This document shows positions 26,705-32,929 of a DNA stretch of 64,000 nt, one piece after another. The notes under the pieces are model-generated. The model did not search any database. It was not told where the DNA came from and worked only from the letters and a program-made list of their open reading frames with translations. Origin of the DNA: CALGDE01 sp964655355 (GTDB lineage: Bacteria; Cyanobacteriota; Cyanobacteriia; CACIAM-69d); assembly GCA_964655355.1 (NCBI GenBank), contig CAZZMD010000021.1:1-64000 (forward strand). Reading direction: 5' to 3'. The position numbers and the translations under genes were made by a program. How positions within the stretch are numbered: the stretch's first letter is position 1; each line of letters opens with the position of its first letter.

Positions 26705-27262
26705 CTATTCGCGACCCAGGTACTTGTCGCTACGGGTGTCAATCTTAATGCGCTCACCGGTGGAGATAAACAGGGGCACCATAATTTGAGCGCCGCCTTC
26801 GACGATCGCCGGCTTGGTGCCACCGGTGGCGGTGTCCCCTTTGACGCCGGGGTCGGTTTCAACTACTTCCAACACAATGGAGCTGGGGAGTTCCACTTCG
26901 ATGACTTTTTCGCCCCAGAAAACGGCGGTCACGTCCATGCCCTCGTTTAAATATTTGGCGCGATCGCCCACCTCATCTTCGTTTAGGCGGGTTTCTTCGT
27001 AGGACTGCATATCCATCAGCACATACTGTTCACCATCCTTATAGGTGAACTGCATATCCCGCTTATCTAGGGTGGCTTGGGGGACAGTTTCACCGGCGCG
27101 GAAGGTGCGCTCAACGGTGCTGCCGGTGGTGACATTTTTGAGTTTGGTGCGGACGAATGCCGATCCTTTACCCGGCTTGACGTGCAAAAATTCCACGACA
27201 CGCCAGACAGCCTTATCGAGTTCAATGGTGACGCCGGGTCGAAAATCGTTGCTGGAAATCAT
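26705..27262 (-). CDS. efp: Translation elongation factor P
   Basis: EF-P binds between the P and E sites of the ribosome and relieves stalling at polyproline. The 185-residue protein is full length and begins MISSNDFRPGVTIELD. Its KOW-like first domain carries the modification loop VKPGKGSAFVRTKLKN, with Lys at the tip. The last domain ends with GERIKIDTRSDKYLGRE, close to the family signature. Probably the first gene of an efp-accB operon. Confidence 0.97.
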   Translation of the reverse strand: MISSNDFRPGVTIELDKAVWRVVEFLHVKPGKGSAFVRTKLKNVTTGSTVERTFRAGETVPQATLDKRDMQFTYKDGEQYVLMDMQSYEETRLNEDEVGDRAKYLNEGMDVTAVFWGEKVIEVELPSSIVLEVVETDPGVKGDTATGGTKPAIVEGGAQIMVPLFISTGERIKIDTRSDKYLGRE

Positions 27263-27513
27263 TAGTCGTCTAACACCGTCTAACGCAAAAATAGCTGCAC
27301 CGAACGGGCTGCAACCGCGTCAACTCTAACCCGTTTTGGGGCGTTTGGGTATCCCTGCGACCTAGGCAGAACGGGGGCGGAGCGGGGGTGGGGACGGCTT
27401 TTGGGTACGGCGGGGGCAACACCTATGGCAAGATGTTGAAGATTCAAATATTGTTACGGTCGCTTAACGGTTGGCTGGATTTTTGTCGTCGTGCAAACTG
27501 CCGATAATTTTTT

Positions 27514-27540
27514 AATTCAGCCAATTCAGCTAATTCAGCC
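27514..27540. repeat. 3 x 9 bp tandem repeat
   Basis: AATTCAGCC, AATTCAGCT and AATTCAGCC lie head to tail about 85 bp before the cyclophilin start, in the likely promoter or leader. Confidence 0.92.
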
Positions 27541-27588
27541 CCGAGCGCTTGGGTTGACCTTTGTTGACTCAACCTTTCAGAATCTCAA

Positions 27589-27624
27589 GTGGGACTATAA
27601 GCGGGAATACGAGTGGGACTAACC
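27589..27624. repeat. 3 x 12 bp tandem repeat abutting a start codon
   Basis: GTGGGACTATAA, GCGGGAATACGA and GTGGGACTAACC follow each other and end exactly before the ATG at 27625. The outer copies are closest to each other. The third copy starts with an in-frame GTG. Confidence 0.85.
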
Positions 27625-28839
27625 ATGGGAGAAGCAGTGAATCGGCATCAGAATCAGCACCAGGCTCAACATCAGAGTGGATATGCTGCGCCGCGCAGTG
27701 GCGTGATCAGCGGTGGCGTGATCAAACGGTTTTTGGGATGGGTGATTGGTGCGATCGCCTTGGTGTTGGTATGGATGCCTAACCCGGCCCAGGCGTTACC
27801 GATGACTGGATTGGATAGCGCGTTAGTGGCGGCGTTGCCCTCCGGGAACCCGATTTCTAACGGTAAGGCTTTGCTGCGCTACTCCCTGCCCATTGAGAAC
27901 GAGCCCATCCGTGAGGTCCAGGGCAGCTTGGAAAATATGTCCAACGATCTGCGGGCGAAGCGGTGGGGACCCATTGATAAGAAAGCCAAAGCCGCTGAGC
28001 GAGTCCTGAAATATAAGTCTGAGGCCATCCTTGAGGATGTTCCCGAAGCGTTTAAACCCTTGGCCACTGGGTTGATTGCGGATATTGAGGTGGACTTGGA
28101 AGCCCTGCGGACGGCGGTGGAAGAGCGCGATCGCGAAGCCATTTGGACCAAGCGCAACGAAATTTTGGACCACGTGGGCGAAATCGAAGAGTCCATGGTG
28201 ACTGAGTTCCCCTTTGAGGTGCCGGAAGAGTATGCCAACTTGCCTCAGCTTAAGGGTCGCGCCACCGTTGAGGTGGAAACCAGTCGCGGTACCGTCCAAG
28301 TCACCGTCGATGGCTATAGCGCTCCCGTTACCGCCGGTAATTTTGTCGACCTGGTGCAGCGTGGTTTTTATGATGATTTGCCCTTTGTGCGGGCGGAAGA
28401 TTCCTATGTGCTTCAGTTTGGCGATCCGGCGGGTCCCAAGGAGGGGTTCCATGATCCTAAAACCGATGAGTATCGCGCGATTCCCCTAGAAATTATGGTG
28501 GAGGGCGATGCTGATCCCATCTATGGCTACACCACGGAAGAAATCGGACTTTATAAAAAACTGCCGGTGCTTCCTTTCTCTGCTTACGGTGCGCTGGCGA
28601 TGGCCCGCCCCGAAGAGGATAACAATGGTGCGTCTTCCCAGGTGTTTTTCTTCCTGTTTGAGCCTGAGCTAACCCCCGCCGGGGCTAATTTGCTGGACGG
28701 TCGCTATGCGGTGTTTGGCTACACCATCAGCGATAAGAACGGTAAGCCGGTCCTGGATAAGATGCGGGCGGGCGATAAGGTGATCTCGGCGAAGGTGATT
28801 TCTGGCGCTGAGAATTTGGTTCAACCGAGCAACGCGTAA
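27625..28839 (+). CDS. Peptidyl-prolyl isomerase, TLP40-like lumenal cyclophilin
   Basis: A 404-residue exported cyclophilin-type prolyl isomerase of the TLP40 kind, found in the thylakoid lumen of plants and in cyanobacteria. A His/Gln-rich start precedes a hydrophobic signal segment (FLGWVIGAIALVLVWM) and a cleavage region at PAQALP. A helical N-terminal domain (about 60-190) contains SLENMSNDLRAKRWGPIDKK. The cyclophilin-like domain begins near RATVEVETSRGTVQV and includes YSAPVTAGNFVDLVQRGFYD and GASSQVFFFLFEPELTPAGA. It lacks several canonical cyclophilin active-site residues, as TLP40 relatives do. The ATG at 27625 is preferred to the GTG at 27613. The first 35 codons contain two in-frame duplications. 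Confidence 0.9.
   Translation: MGEAVNRHQNQHQAQHQSGYAAPRSGVISGGVIKRFLGWVIGAIALVLVWMPNPAQALPMTGLDSALVAALPSGNPISNGKALLRYSLPIENEPIREVQGSLENMSNDLRAKRWGPIDKKAKAAERVLKYKSEAILEDVPEAFKPLATGLIADIEVDLEALRTAVEERDREAIWTKRNEILDHVGEIEESMVTEFPFEVPEEYANLPQLKGRATVEVETSRGTVQVTVDGYSAPVTAGNFVDLVQRGFYDDLPFVRAEDSYVLQFGDPAGPKEGFHDPKTDEYRAIPLEIMVEGDADPIYGYTTEEIGLYKKLPVLPFSAYGALAMARPEEDNNGASSQVFFFLFEPELTPAGANLLDGRYAVFGYTISDKNGKPVLDKMRAGDKVISAKVISGAENLVQPSNA
27646..27681. repeat. Imperfect 12-bp repeat encoding His-Gln blocks
   Basis: CATCAGAATCAG, CACCAGGCTCAA and CATCAGAGTGGA encode HQNQ, HQAQ and HQSG before the signal segment. Confidence 0.7.
27695..27724. repeat. 2 x 15 bp in-frame duplication
   Basis: GCAGTGGCGTGATCA is followed directly by GCGGTGGCGTGATCA (14 of 15 identical), just ahead of the hydrophobic core of the cyclophilin signal peptide. 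Confidence 0.92.
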
Positions 28840-28903
28840 GGTTATTGCGCTAGGGGTATTGCTCTGCGGAGCACAATGCCGTTAGGGACGTAACAACGCA
28901 TTA

Positions 28904-28949
28904 AAAAGCGCATCGCTTATGGGGGAATGCCTAATGAGCGGTGCGTTTT
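28904..28949 (+). terminator. Stem-loop between cyclophilin gene and hisIE
   Basis: A long imperfect hairpin has arms AAAAGCGCATCGCTTAT and ATGAGCGGTGCGTTTT, about 16 pairs with one bulge, and U-rich ends on both strands. It can act as a terminator for the cyclophilin gene. It also makes an hisIE start upstream of about 28950 unlikely. Confidence 0.65.
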
Positions 28950-29000
28950 GCGTACTGTAGATGTAGAGACTGTTGAGCGTTATTTGAGTTTGTTGGTTAG

Positions 29001-29024
29001 GGGTATGAGTGAGGGTATGAGTAG
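29001..29024. repeat. 2 x 12 bp duplication carrying the hisIE start codon
   Basis: GGGTATGAGTGA is followed by GGGTATGAGTAG. Each copy has an in-frame ATG (29005 and 29017) with upstream Gs, so the start signal itself is duplicated. Confidence 0.9.
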
Positions 29025-29670
29025 ATCTATGGTGGCGGGGGCGATCGCGGTGGATCGCATTAAATTCAATGACCAGGGATTGGTGCCGGCGATCGCCCAG
29101 GATTATTTGGATGGGACGGTGTTGATGTTGGCGTGGATGAATAAGGAATCCCTGGAGAAAACCCTGGAGACGGGGCAGGCTTGGTATTGGAGCCGATCGC
29201 GCCAGGAGTTGTGGCATAAGGGGGCCACATCAGGACATTTCCAAACCCTCCATTCCATTCGCTACGACTGCGATAGTGATGCCATCCTGATGTCCATTGA
29301 CCAGGCGGGAGATATTGCCTGCCACAAGGGGGAGCGCAGTTGTTTCCACCAAATTGAAGGCGAGGATCACACAGAAGTACAAGCGCCGCCGGCGGATATG
29401 TTGTCTCAGGTGTTTGCGGTGGTGCGTGATCGCCGGGATAATCCGGACCCCAAGTCCTATACCTGCAGCTTGTTTGCTGGGGGCGATAATAAAATCCTCA
29501 AAAAAATCGGCGAAGAGGCGGCCGAGGTGGTGATGGCCTGCAAGGATGATAATCCTGAAGAAATTGCCGGAGAAGCGGCGGATTTGCTCTATCACACCCT
29601 CGTGGCGATCGCCCATCACAATGTGGATTTGAAAGATGTGTATCGCGTTCTGCAAAAGCGCCGGGGTTAG
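29005..29670 (+). CDS. hisIE: Bifunctional phosphoribosyl-AMP cyclohydrolase / phosphoribosyl-ATP pyrophosphatase
   Basis: HisIE performs the second and third steps of histidine synthesis: hydrolysis of PR-ATP to PR-AMP, then ring opening to ProFAR. The HisI half has IAQDYLDGTVLMLAWMN, the SRQELWHKGATSGH segment and zinc or Mg ligands in DCDSDAILM and CHKGERSCFH. The HisE half has SYTCSLFAGGDNKILKKIGE followed by EEAAEVVMACKDD and EAADLLYHTLVA, the all-alpha pyrophosphohydrolase signature. The start is uncertain: the ATGs at 29005, 29017 and 29029 are all in frame. The upstream frame to 28927 lies inside a hairpin loop and is not favoured. Confidence 0.93.
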   Translation: MSEGMSRSMVAGAIAVDRIKFNDQGLVPAIAQDYLDGTVLMLAWMNKESLEKTLETGQAWYWSRSRQELWHKGATSGHFQTLHSIRYDCDSDAILMSIDQAGDIACHKGERSCFHQIEGEDHTEVQAPPADMLSQVFAVVRDRRDNPDPKSYTCSLFAGGDNKILKKIGEEAAEVVMACKDDNPEEIAGEAADLLYHTLVAIAHHNVDLKDVYRVLQKRRG

Positions 29671-29800
29671 GGGATTAGCCTACTCGCAAAACCGCTTGTA
29701 ACACCCTTACAACACAACCTTACAAACCCCTTACAAATTCATAGCGCCGTCGATTTACCTGGTTAAGCTCAGGGAATCTACGGTTTTGGCGCGGGTTTCT

Positions 29801-31537
29801 ATGATTGATCACGACATTCTGATTGTGGGCGGTGGTTTGGCAGGATGTCGTGCGGCGATCGAAGCCTCCCGCCAAAACCCCACCCTCAATATCGGTTTGG
29901 TGGCCAAAACCCATCCCATTCGATCGCACTCGGTGGCGGCCCAAGGGGGCATGGCGGCGAGCTTAAAAAATGTCGATCCTGAGGATTCTTGGGAGTCCCA
30001 TGCCTTTGATACGGTCAAGGGCTCGGATTTTTTGGCGGATCAGGATGCGGTCGAAATTTTGACCAAGGAAGCGCCGGAGGTGGTAATTGACCTGGAGCGC
30101 ATGGGCGTCCTATTTTCGCGATCGCCCGATGGTCGCATGGCCCAGCGTGCGTTTGGGGGCCATTCCCATAACCGCACCTGCTACGCCGCCGACAAAACCG
30201 GCCATGCCATCCTCCATGAACTGGTGATGAATTTACGGCGGAATGGGGTCACCATTTACGACGAGTGGTATGTGTTGCGCCCCATCATCGAGGATGGCGT
30301 GGCGAAGGGCGTGGTCATGTTCCGCATTGCCAATTCTGCCGAGTTAGTCGTCGTACGGGCAAAGGCCGTGATGTTGGCCACCGGGGGCTATGGTCGCGTT
30401 TTTAATACCACCTCTAATGATTTTGCTTGCACCGGCGATGGCCTAGCCATGGCGGCCCGGGCGGGGATTCCCCTGGAGGATATGGAGTTTGTACAGTTCC
30501 ATCCCACGGGGCTTTATCCGGCCGGAGTTCTAGTCTCAGAGGCGGTCCGCGGGGAGGGGGCGTATTTACGCAATGGCTTGGGCGATCGCTTTATGATCAA
30601 CTATGCCCCTTCCCGGATGGAGTTGGCTCCGCGAGATATTACCTCCCGGGCGATCGTTAAGGAGCTATTGGCGGGACGAGGGGTTGGGGACGACGGTCCT
30701 AATAATGGCGGCACCCATGTGCATTTGGATTTGCGCCACATGGGTAAGGAAAAAATTATGAGTCGGGTGCCGTTTTGTTGGGAGGAGGCCTATCGCTTGG
30801 CGGGGGTGGATGCGGTGGAGGAGCCGATTCCGGTGCGACCGACCATTCACTATTCCATGGGCGGTATTCCCACAGACGTAAACGGTCGGGTGCGGGCTAA
30901 TGCTGATTCGTTTATTGAGGGTTGTTTCGCGGCGGGCGAGGCGGCCTGTGTGTCGGTACACGGGGCCAATCGGTTGGGTAGTAATTCTCTGTTGGAGTGC
31001 ATTGTTTACGGGCGACGGACGGGGGCGGCGATCGCGGAGTTTGTTGGCGATCGCCCCATGCCTCAGGTGAATGAGCAGGAGTATCTAACTCAAGCGGAAC
31101 AGGAATTACAGGCGCTATTGGACCAAAAAGGGACGGAGCGGCTGAATCAGGTGCGCCAGGCGTTTCAAGACATGATGACCTTACATTGCGGCGTATTTCG
31201 CACTGAAGCGTTGATGGGGCAGGGACTGGAACAATTCGCCGGGTTCTGGGAGCGCTATGAGTCTGGTATTTATTTGGACGATCGCGATCGCTCTTGGAAT
31301 ACGGAGTTGATTGAAGCCTTGGAGCTACGCAGTTTGATGACGGTGGGGCAGGTGATTTTGAATGCGGCGTATAACCGCAAGGAAAGTCGGGGAGCCCATT
31401 GTCGGGAAGATTTTCCGAAGCGGGATGATGAGAATTATTTGAACCATAGTCTGTCTTTTTGGACGGCGGAGGGGATGACGGTTCAGCCGATGTCTGTGGT
31501 GATTAATCGGTTTGAAGCGCAGGAACGTGTCTATTAG
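29801..31537 (+). CDS. sdhA: Succinate dehydrogenase/fumarate reductase flavoprotein subunit
   Basis: SdhA holds FAD covalently and oxidises succinate, feeding electrons to plastoquinone in cyanobacterial thylakoid membranes. The 578-residue protein begins MIDHDILIVGGGLAGCRAA (dinucleotide fold). It has the FAD and substrate segments RSHSVAAQGGMAASLKN, RAFGGHSHNRTCYAADKTGH (His next to the flavin), QFHPTGLYPAGVL and HYSMGGIPTDVNGRV, and GANRLGSNSLLEC. The C-terminal domain, with ESRGAHCREDFPKRDD, is complete. The ATG at 29801 is preferred to the TTG at 29786. sdhB is not adjacent, as is common in cyanobacteria. Confidence 0.95.
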   Translation: MIDHDILIVGGGLAGCRAAIEASRQNPTLNIGLVAKTHPIRSHSVAAQGGMAASLKNVDPEDSWESHAFDTVKGSDFLADQDAVEILTKEAPEVVIDLERMGVLFSRSPDGRMAQRAFGGHSHNRTCYAADKTGHAILHELVMNLRRNGVTIYDEWYVLRPIIEDGVAKGVVMFRIANSAELVVVRAKAVMLATGGYGRVFNTTSNDFACTGDGLAMAARAGIPLEDMEFVQFHPTGLYPAGVLVSEAVRGEGAYLRNGLGDRFMINYAPSRMELAPRDITSRAIVKELLAGRGVGDDGPNNGGTHVHLDLRHMGKEKIMSRVPFCWEEAYRLAGVDAVEEPIPVRPTIHYSMGGIPTDVNGRVRANADSFIEGCFAAGEAACVSVHGANRLGSNSLLECIVYGRRTGAAIAEFVGDRPMPQVNEQEYLTQAEQELQALLDQKGTERLNQVRQAFQDMMTLHCGVFRTEALMGQGLEQFAGFWERYESGIYLDDRDRSWNTELIEALELRSLMTVGQVILNAAYNRKESRGAHCREDFPKRDDENYLNHSLSFWTAEGMTVQPMSVVINRFEAQERVY

Positions 31538-31645
31538 TAGACCGGCGTAACTTTTGCTTTGGGGGCGTTGCCCCCATGCCCCCACCAAAGGGACAACGTC
31601 CCTTTGGAATCCCGTTTTGAGTGGGCTACACACCTAGAAATGGGC
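31538..31645. repeat. Paired inverted repeats after sdhA (possible MITE/REP-like element)
   Basis: Two tight hairpins lie back to back: GGGGGC-GTT-GCCCCC (31561-31575) and CCAAAGGGAC-AAC-GTCCCTTTGG (31585-31607, ten perfect pairs). The two 3-nt loops are complementary to each other. It may be a bidirectional terminator or a dispersed repeat; a genome search would decide. Confidence 0.7.
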
Positions 31646-31673
31646 AAAAAAAAAGGACGCTGACCTAGCGCCC
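31646..31673 (-). terminator. Intrinsic terminator of the candidate RNA
   Basis: On the minus strand GGGCGCT-AGGTC-AGCGTCC forms a seven-pair stem directly followed by nine U (31654-31646). It is the strongest intrinsic terminator seen in the window. Confidence 0.88.
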
Positions 31674-31941
31674 TTCCATCCCAAATCACCCACCACGATG
31701 ACCTCACGGCTGTGGTGCCAGGAAGTTGATAACTCCCAATGGCGGTATGACACTCGTCTCTTGGTAAGCGGTTCGGCTGCTGATTCCCCCGAAGCGGAGA
31801 AGTCGACCAACGCTTATCAAAACGACTTTCGGTGGCTTTTCCTGTGCAGACTCCTACCCAATTGCTGCTACGGAAAGGCTGGCGAGTGATGTCCTCGCTC
31901 CGACTGTCGATCCTTTCGGGACCTTAGATCCACGATTGGAT
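31646..31941 (-). ncRNA. Candidate structured non-coding RNA
   Basis: No protein-coding signal is present. Read on the minus strand, the region is a chain of stem-loops: 31928-31941 (ATCCA/TGGAT), 31909-31923, 31882-31898 (GCGAG/CTCGC), a long 56-nt stem-loop at 31763-31818 with an inner GC hairpin, 31721-31737 (seven pairs), 31691-31717 (CACCAC/GTGGTG), and a final hairpin at 31655-31673 followed by nine U. A TTGACA hexamer lies at 31954-31949 on this strand, but no good -10 follows at the right distance. The size (about 290 nt) and lack of known consensus parts argue against tmRNA, RNase P RNA, SRP RNA and 6S RNA. RNA class unknown. Confidence 0.5.
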
Positions 31942-32124
31942 AACGCCGTGTCAAGCCCACAAGATGAGTTCAATCACTGATGAGATGTTGTCATTCTAGG
32001 CCCGCCCCCCGGAACAATGGCGCGTCCTGTTATGGCTTGTATTGGTCTGTGGGAAAAGTCCTGACTTTGTAAGGTTTTGAGATGTTTGGGCGGTTGCGAA
32101 TGGGACCCATAAGAACTCGTCATC

Positions 32125-32144
32125 GAACGTAACGGGAAACGTTC
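32125..32144. promoter_or_regulatory. Inverted repeat upstream of nblA
   Basis: GAACGT and ACGTTC are separated by 8 bp, about 65 bp before the leader mini-ORF. It could be an operator for a dimeric regulator. It does not fit the NtcA consensus GTA-N8-TAC, and I saw no clear NtcA box nearby. Confidence 0.35.
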
Positions 32145-32209
32145 AGCACAAACCAAAAAAAGACTAGAACGGTATGCTGTTTGTCAATTTTTCTTTAAGG
32201 AGTGTAATA

Positions 32210-32242
32210 ATGTCAGTACCGTCAAGGAAGTTTCGGGGCTAA
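32210..32242 (+). CDS. Leader mini-ORF (10 codons) in front of nblA
   Basis: ATG at 32210 is preceded by AAGGAG with a 7-bp spacer, the best Shine-Dalgarno seen in this window. The frame reads MSVPSRKFRG and stops at TAA (32240-32242), 185 bp before nblA and out of frame with it. The following 45 bp are GC-rich and can pair. It may be a regulatory leader peptide or a small functional peptide. I do not recognise it. Confidence 0.45.
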   Translation: MSVPSRKFRG

Positions 32243-32427
32243 CCTGCGGCTTCTGGGTCGGCAACCAGCGGGAAAATCCTAGTTAATAGGTAATTATACC
32301 CAATTGATTGCCCAGCCATTCATCCCTCTCGGATTGGATGACGGGCGATCGCACTGGCCAGGAAATTTTAACTATCACTCCTGATTTCGCCACCTTGACG
32401 AATCACACCAGAGCAGAGGTGAATGCA

Positions 32428-32637
32428 ATGGAAAACGCGATTAATCTGTCCTTGGAACAGAAGTTCACCCTTCGGTCCTTCGAGGATCAAGTTGGAAAAC
32501 TAGACGGTGAACAGGCTCGCCACTTCTTGGTGGAGCTGTACCGGCAGATGATGGTCCGCGAAAATTTCTACAAGGAGTTTATTCGTCAAGAGTGGAATGG
32601 TGAGGGGGTACAGCTACCGGGGGTACAAATGCCTTAG
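32428..32637 (+). CDS. nblA: Phycobilisome degradation protein NblA
   Basis: NblA is a small adaptor that triggers proteolysis of phycobilisomes when nitrogen or sulfur is short, linking phycobiliproteins to a Clp protease. The 69-residue product has the family pattern: LSLEQKFTLRSFEDQVGKL, then ARHFLVELYRQMMVRENFYK in the second helix. Start choice is firm: the ATG at 32428 follows AGAGG by 8 bp, and the in-frame upstream extension to 32308 is unlike NblA. The transcript probably has a long leader containing a mini-ORF, and a terminator lies downstream (32734-32792). Confidence 0.93.
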   Translation: MENAINLSLEQKFTLRSFEDQVGKLDGEQARHFLVELYRQMMVRENFYKEFIRQEWNGEGVQLPGVQMP

Positions 32638-32651
32638 GGATTGTTCTGGCG

Positions 32652-32676
32652 GGGGGCTTATACGTTCACGGCCCCC
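32652..32676 (+). other. GC-rich hairpin just after nblA
   Basis: GGGGGC and GCCCCC enclose a 13-nt loop, 15 bp after the nblA stop. No U-tract follows, so it is more likely a stabilising 3' hairpin than a terminator. Confidence 0.5.
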
Positions 32677-32733
32677 TGTCGGTGCTTCCTTCGCTCCATA
32701 GGAGCTTCTCGATGACTGCTGTCTTGCTTACAA

Positions 32734-32792
32734 AATTCCCCTATCCAGGTTGCACGCGTGTTGGTGCTGATGCTTGGATAGGGGGATTTTTT
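32734..32792 (+). terminator. Probable nblA terminator
   Basis: AATTCCCCTATCCA and TGGATAGGGG pair (ten perfect GC/AT pairs in the core) around a 27-nt loop. The second arm is followed by GATTTTTT. Confidence 0.7.
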
Positions 32793-32929
32793 AGGGGTGG
32801 TTTCACGGTGGGCGAGGGGGCGGGGGCGATCGCTGCTCCAGTAAAGGGTTATAACCAAAGGCAGTGGTGCATCTTCTTCGCCTCCTATGGGCAGTCTGCT
32901 GTGTGCCCCATTGTCCAGAATCTTTCTTT

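Larger units (their letters stand above)
27263..27624. other. Divergent promoter region between efp and the cyclophilin gene
   Basis: A 362-bp gap between divergent genes. No coding sequence was recognised. It has a G-rich patch (27370-27420) and two tandem arrays near its right end. No clear operator could be chosen by eye. Confidence 0.6.

Noticed and set aside
29786..29800. TTG start for sdhA
   Set aside because: The ATG at 29801 gives the conserved N-terminus MIDHDILIVGGG; the extra five residues are not typical.
31646..31941. tmRNA, RNase P RNA, SRP RNA or 6S RNA for the structured minus-strand region
   Set aside because: There is no tag-peptide frame or tRNA-like end, no GAGGAAAGTCC-type RNase P core and no SRP apical loop. 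The length and multi-hairpin layout do not fit a 6S rod.
32109..32260. Glutamine riboswitch (glnA or downstream-peptide type) in the nblA leader
   Set aside because: A CGTTCA is present, but the required GGAAGTAGG-like core does not follow; GGAAGTTTCGG does not fit.
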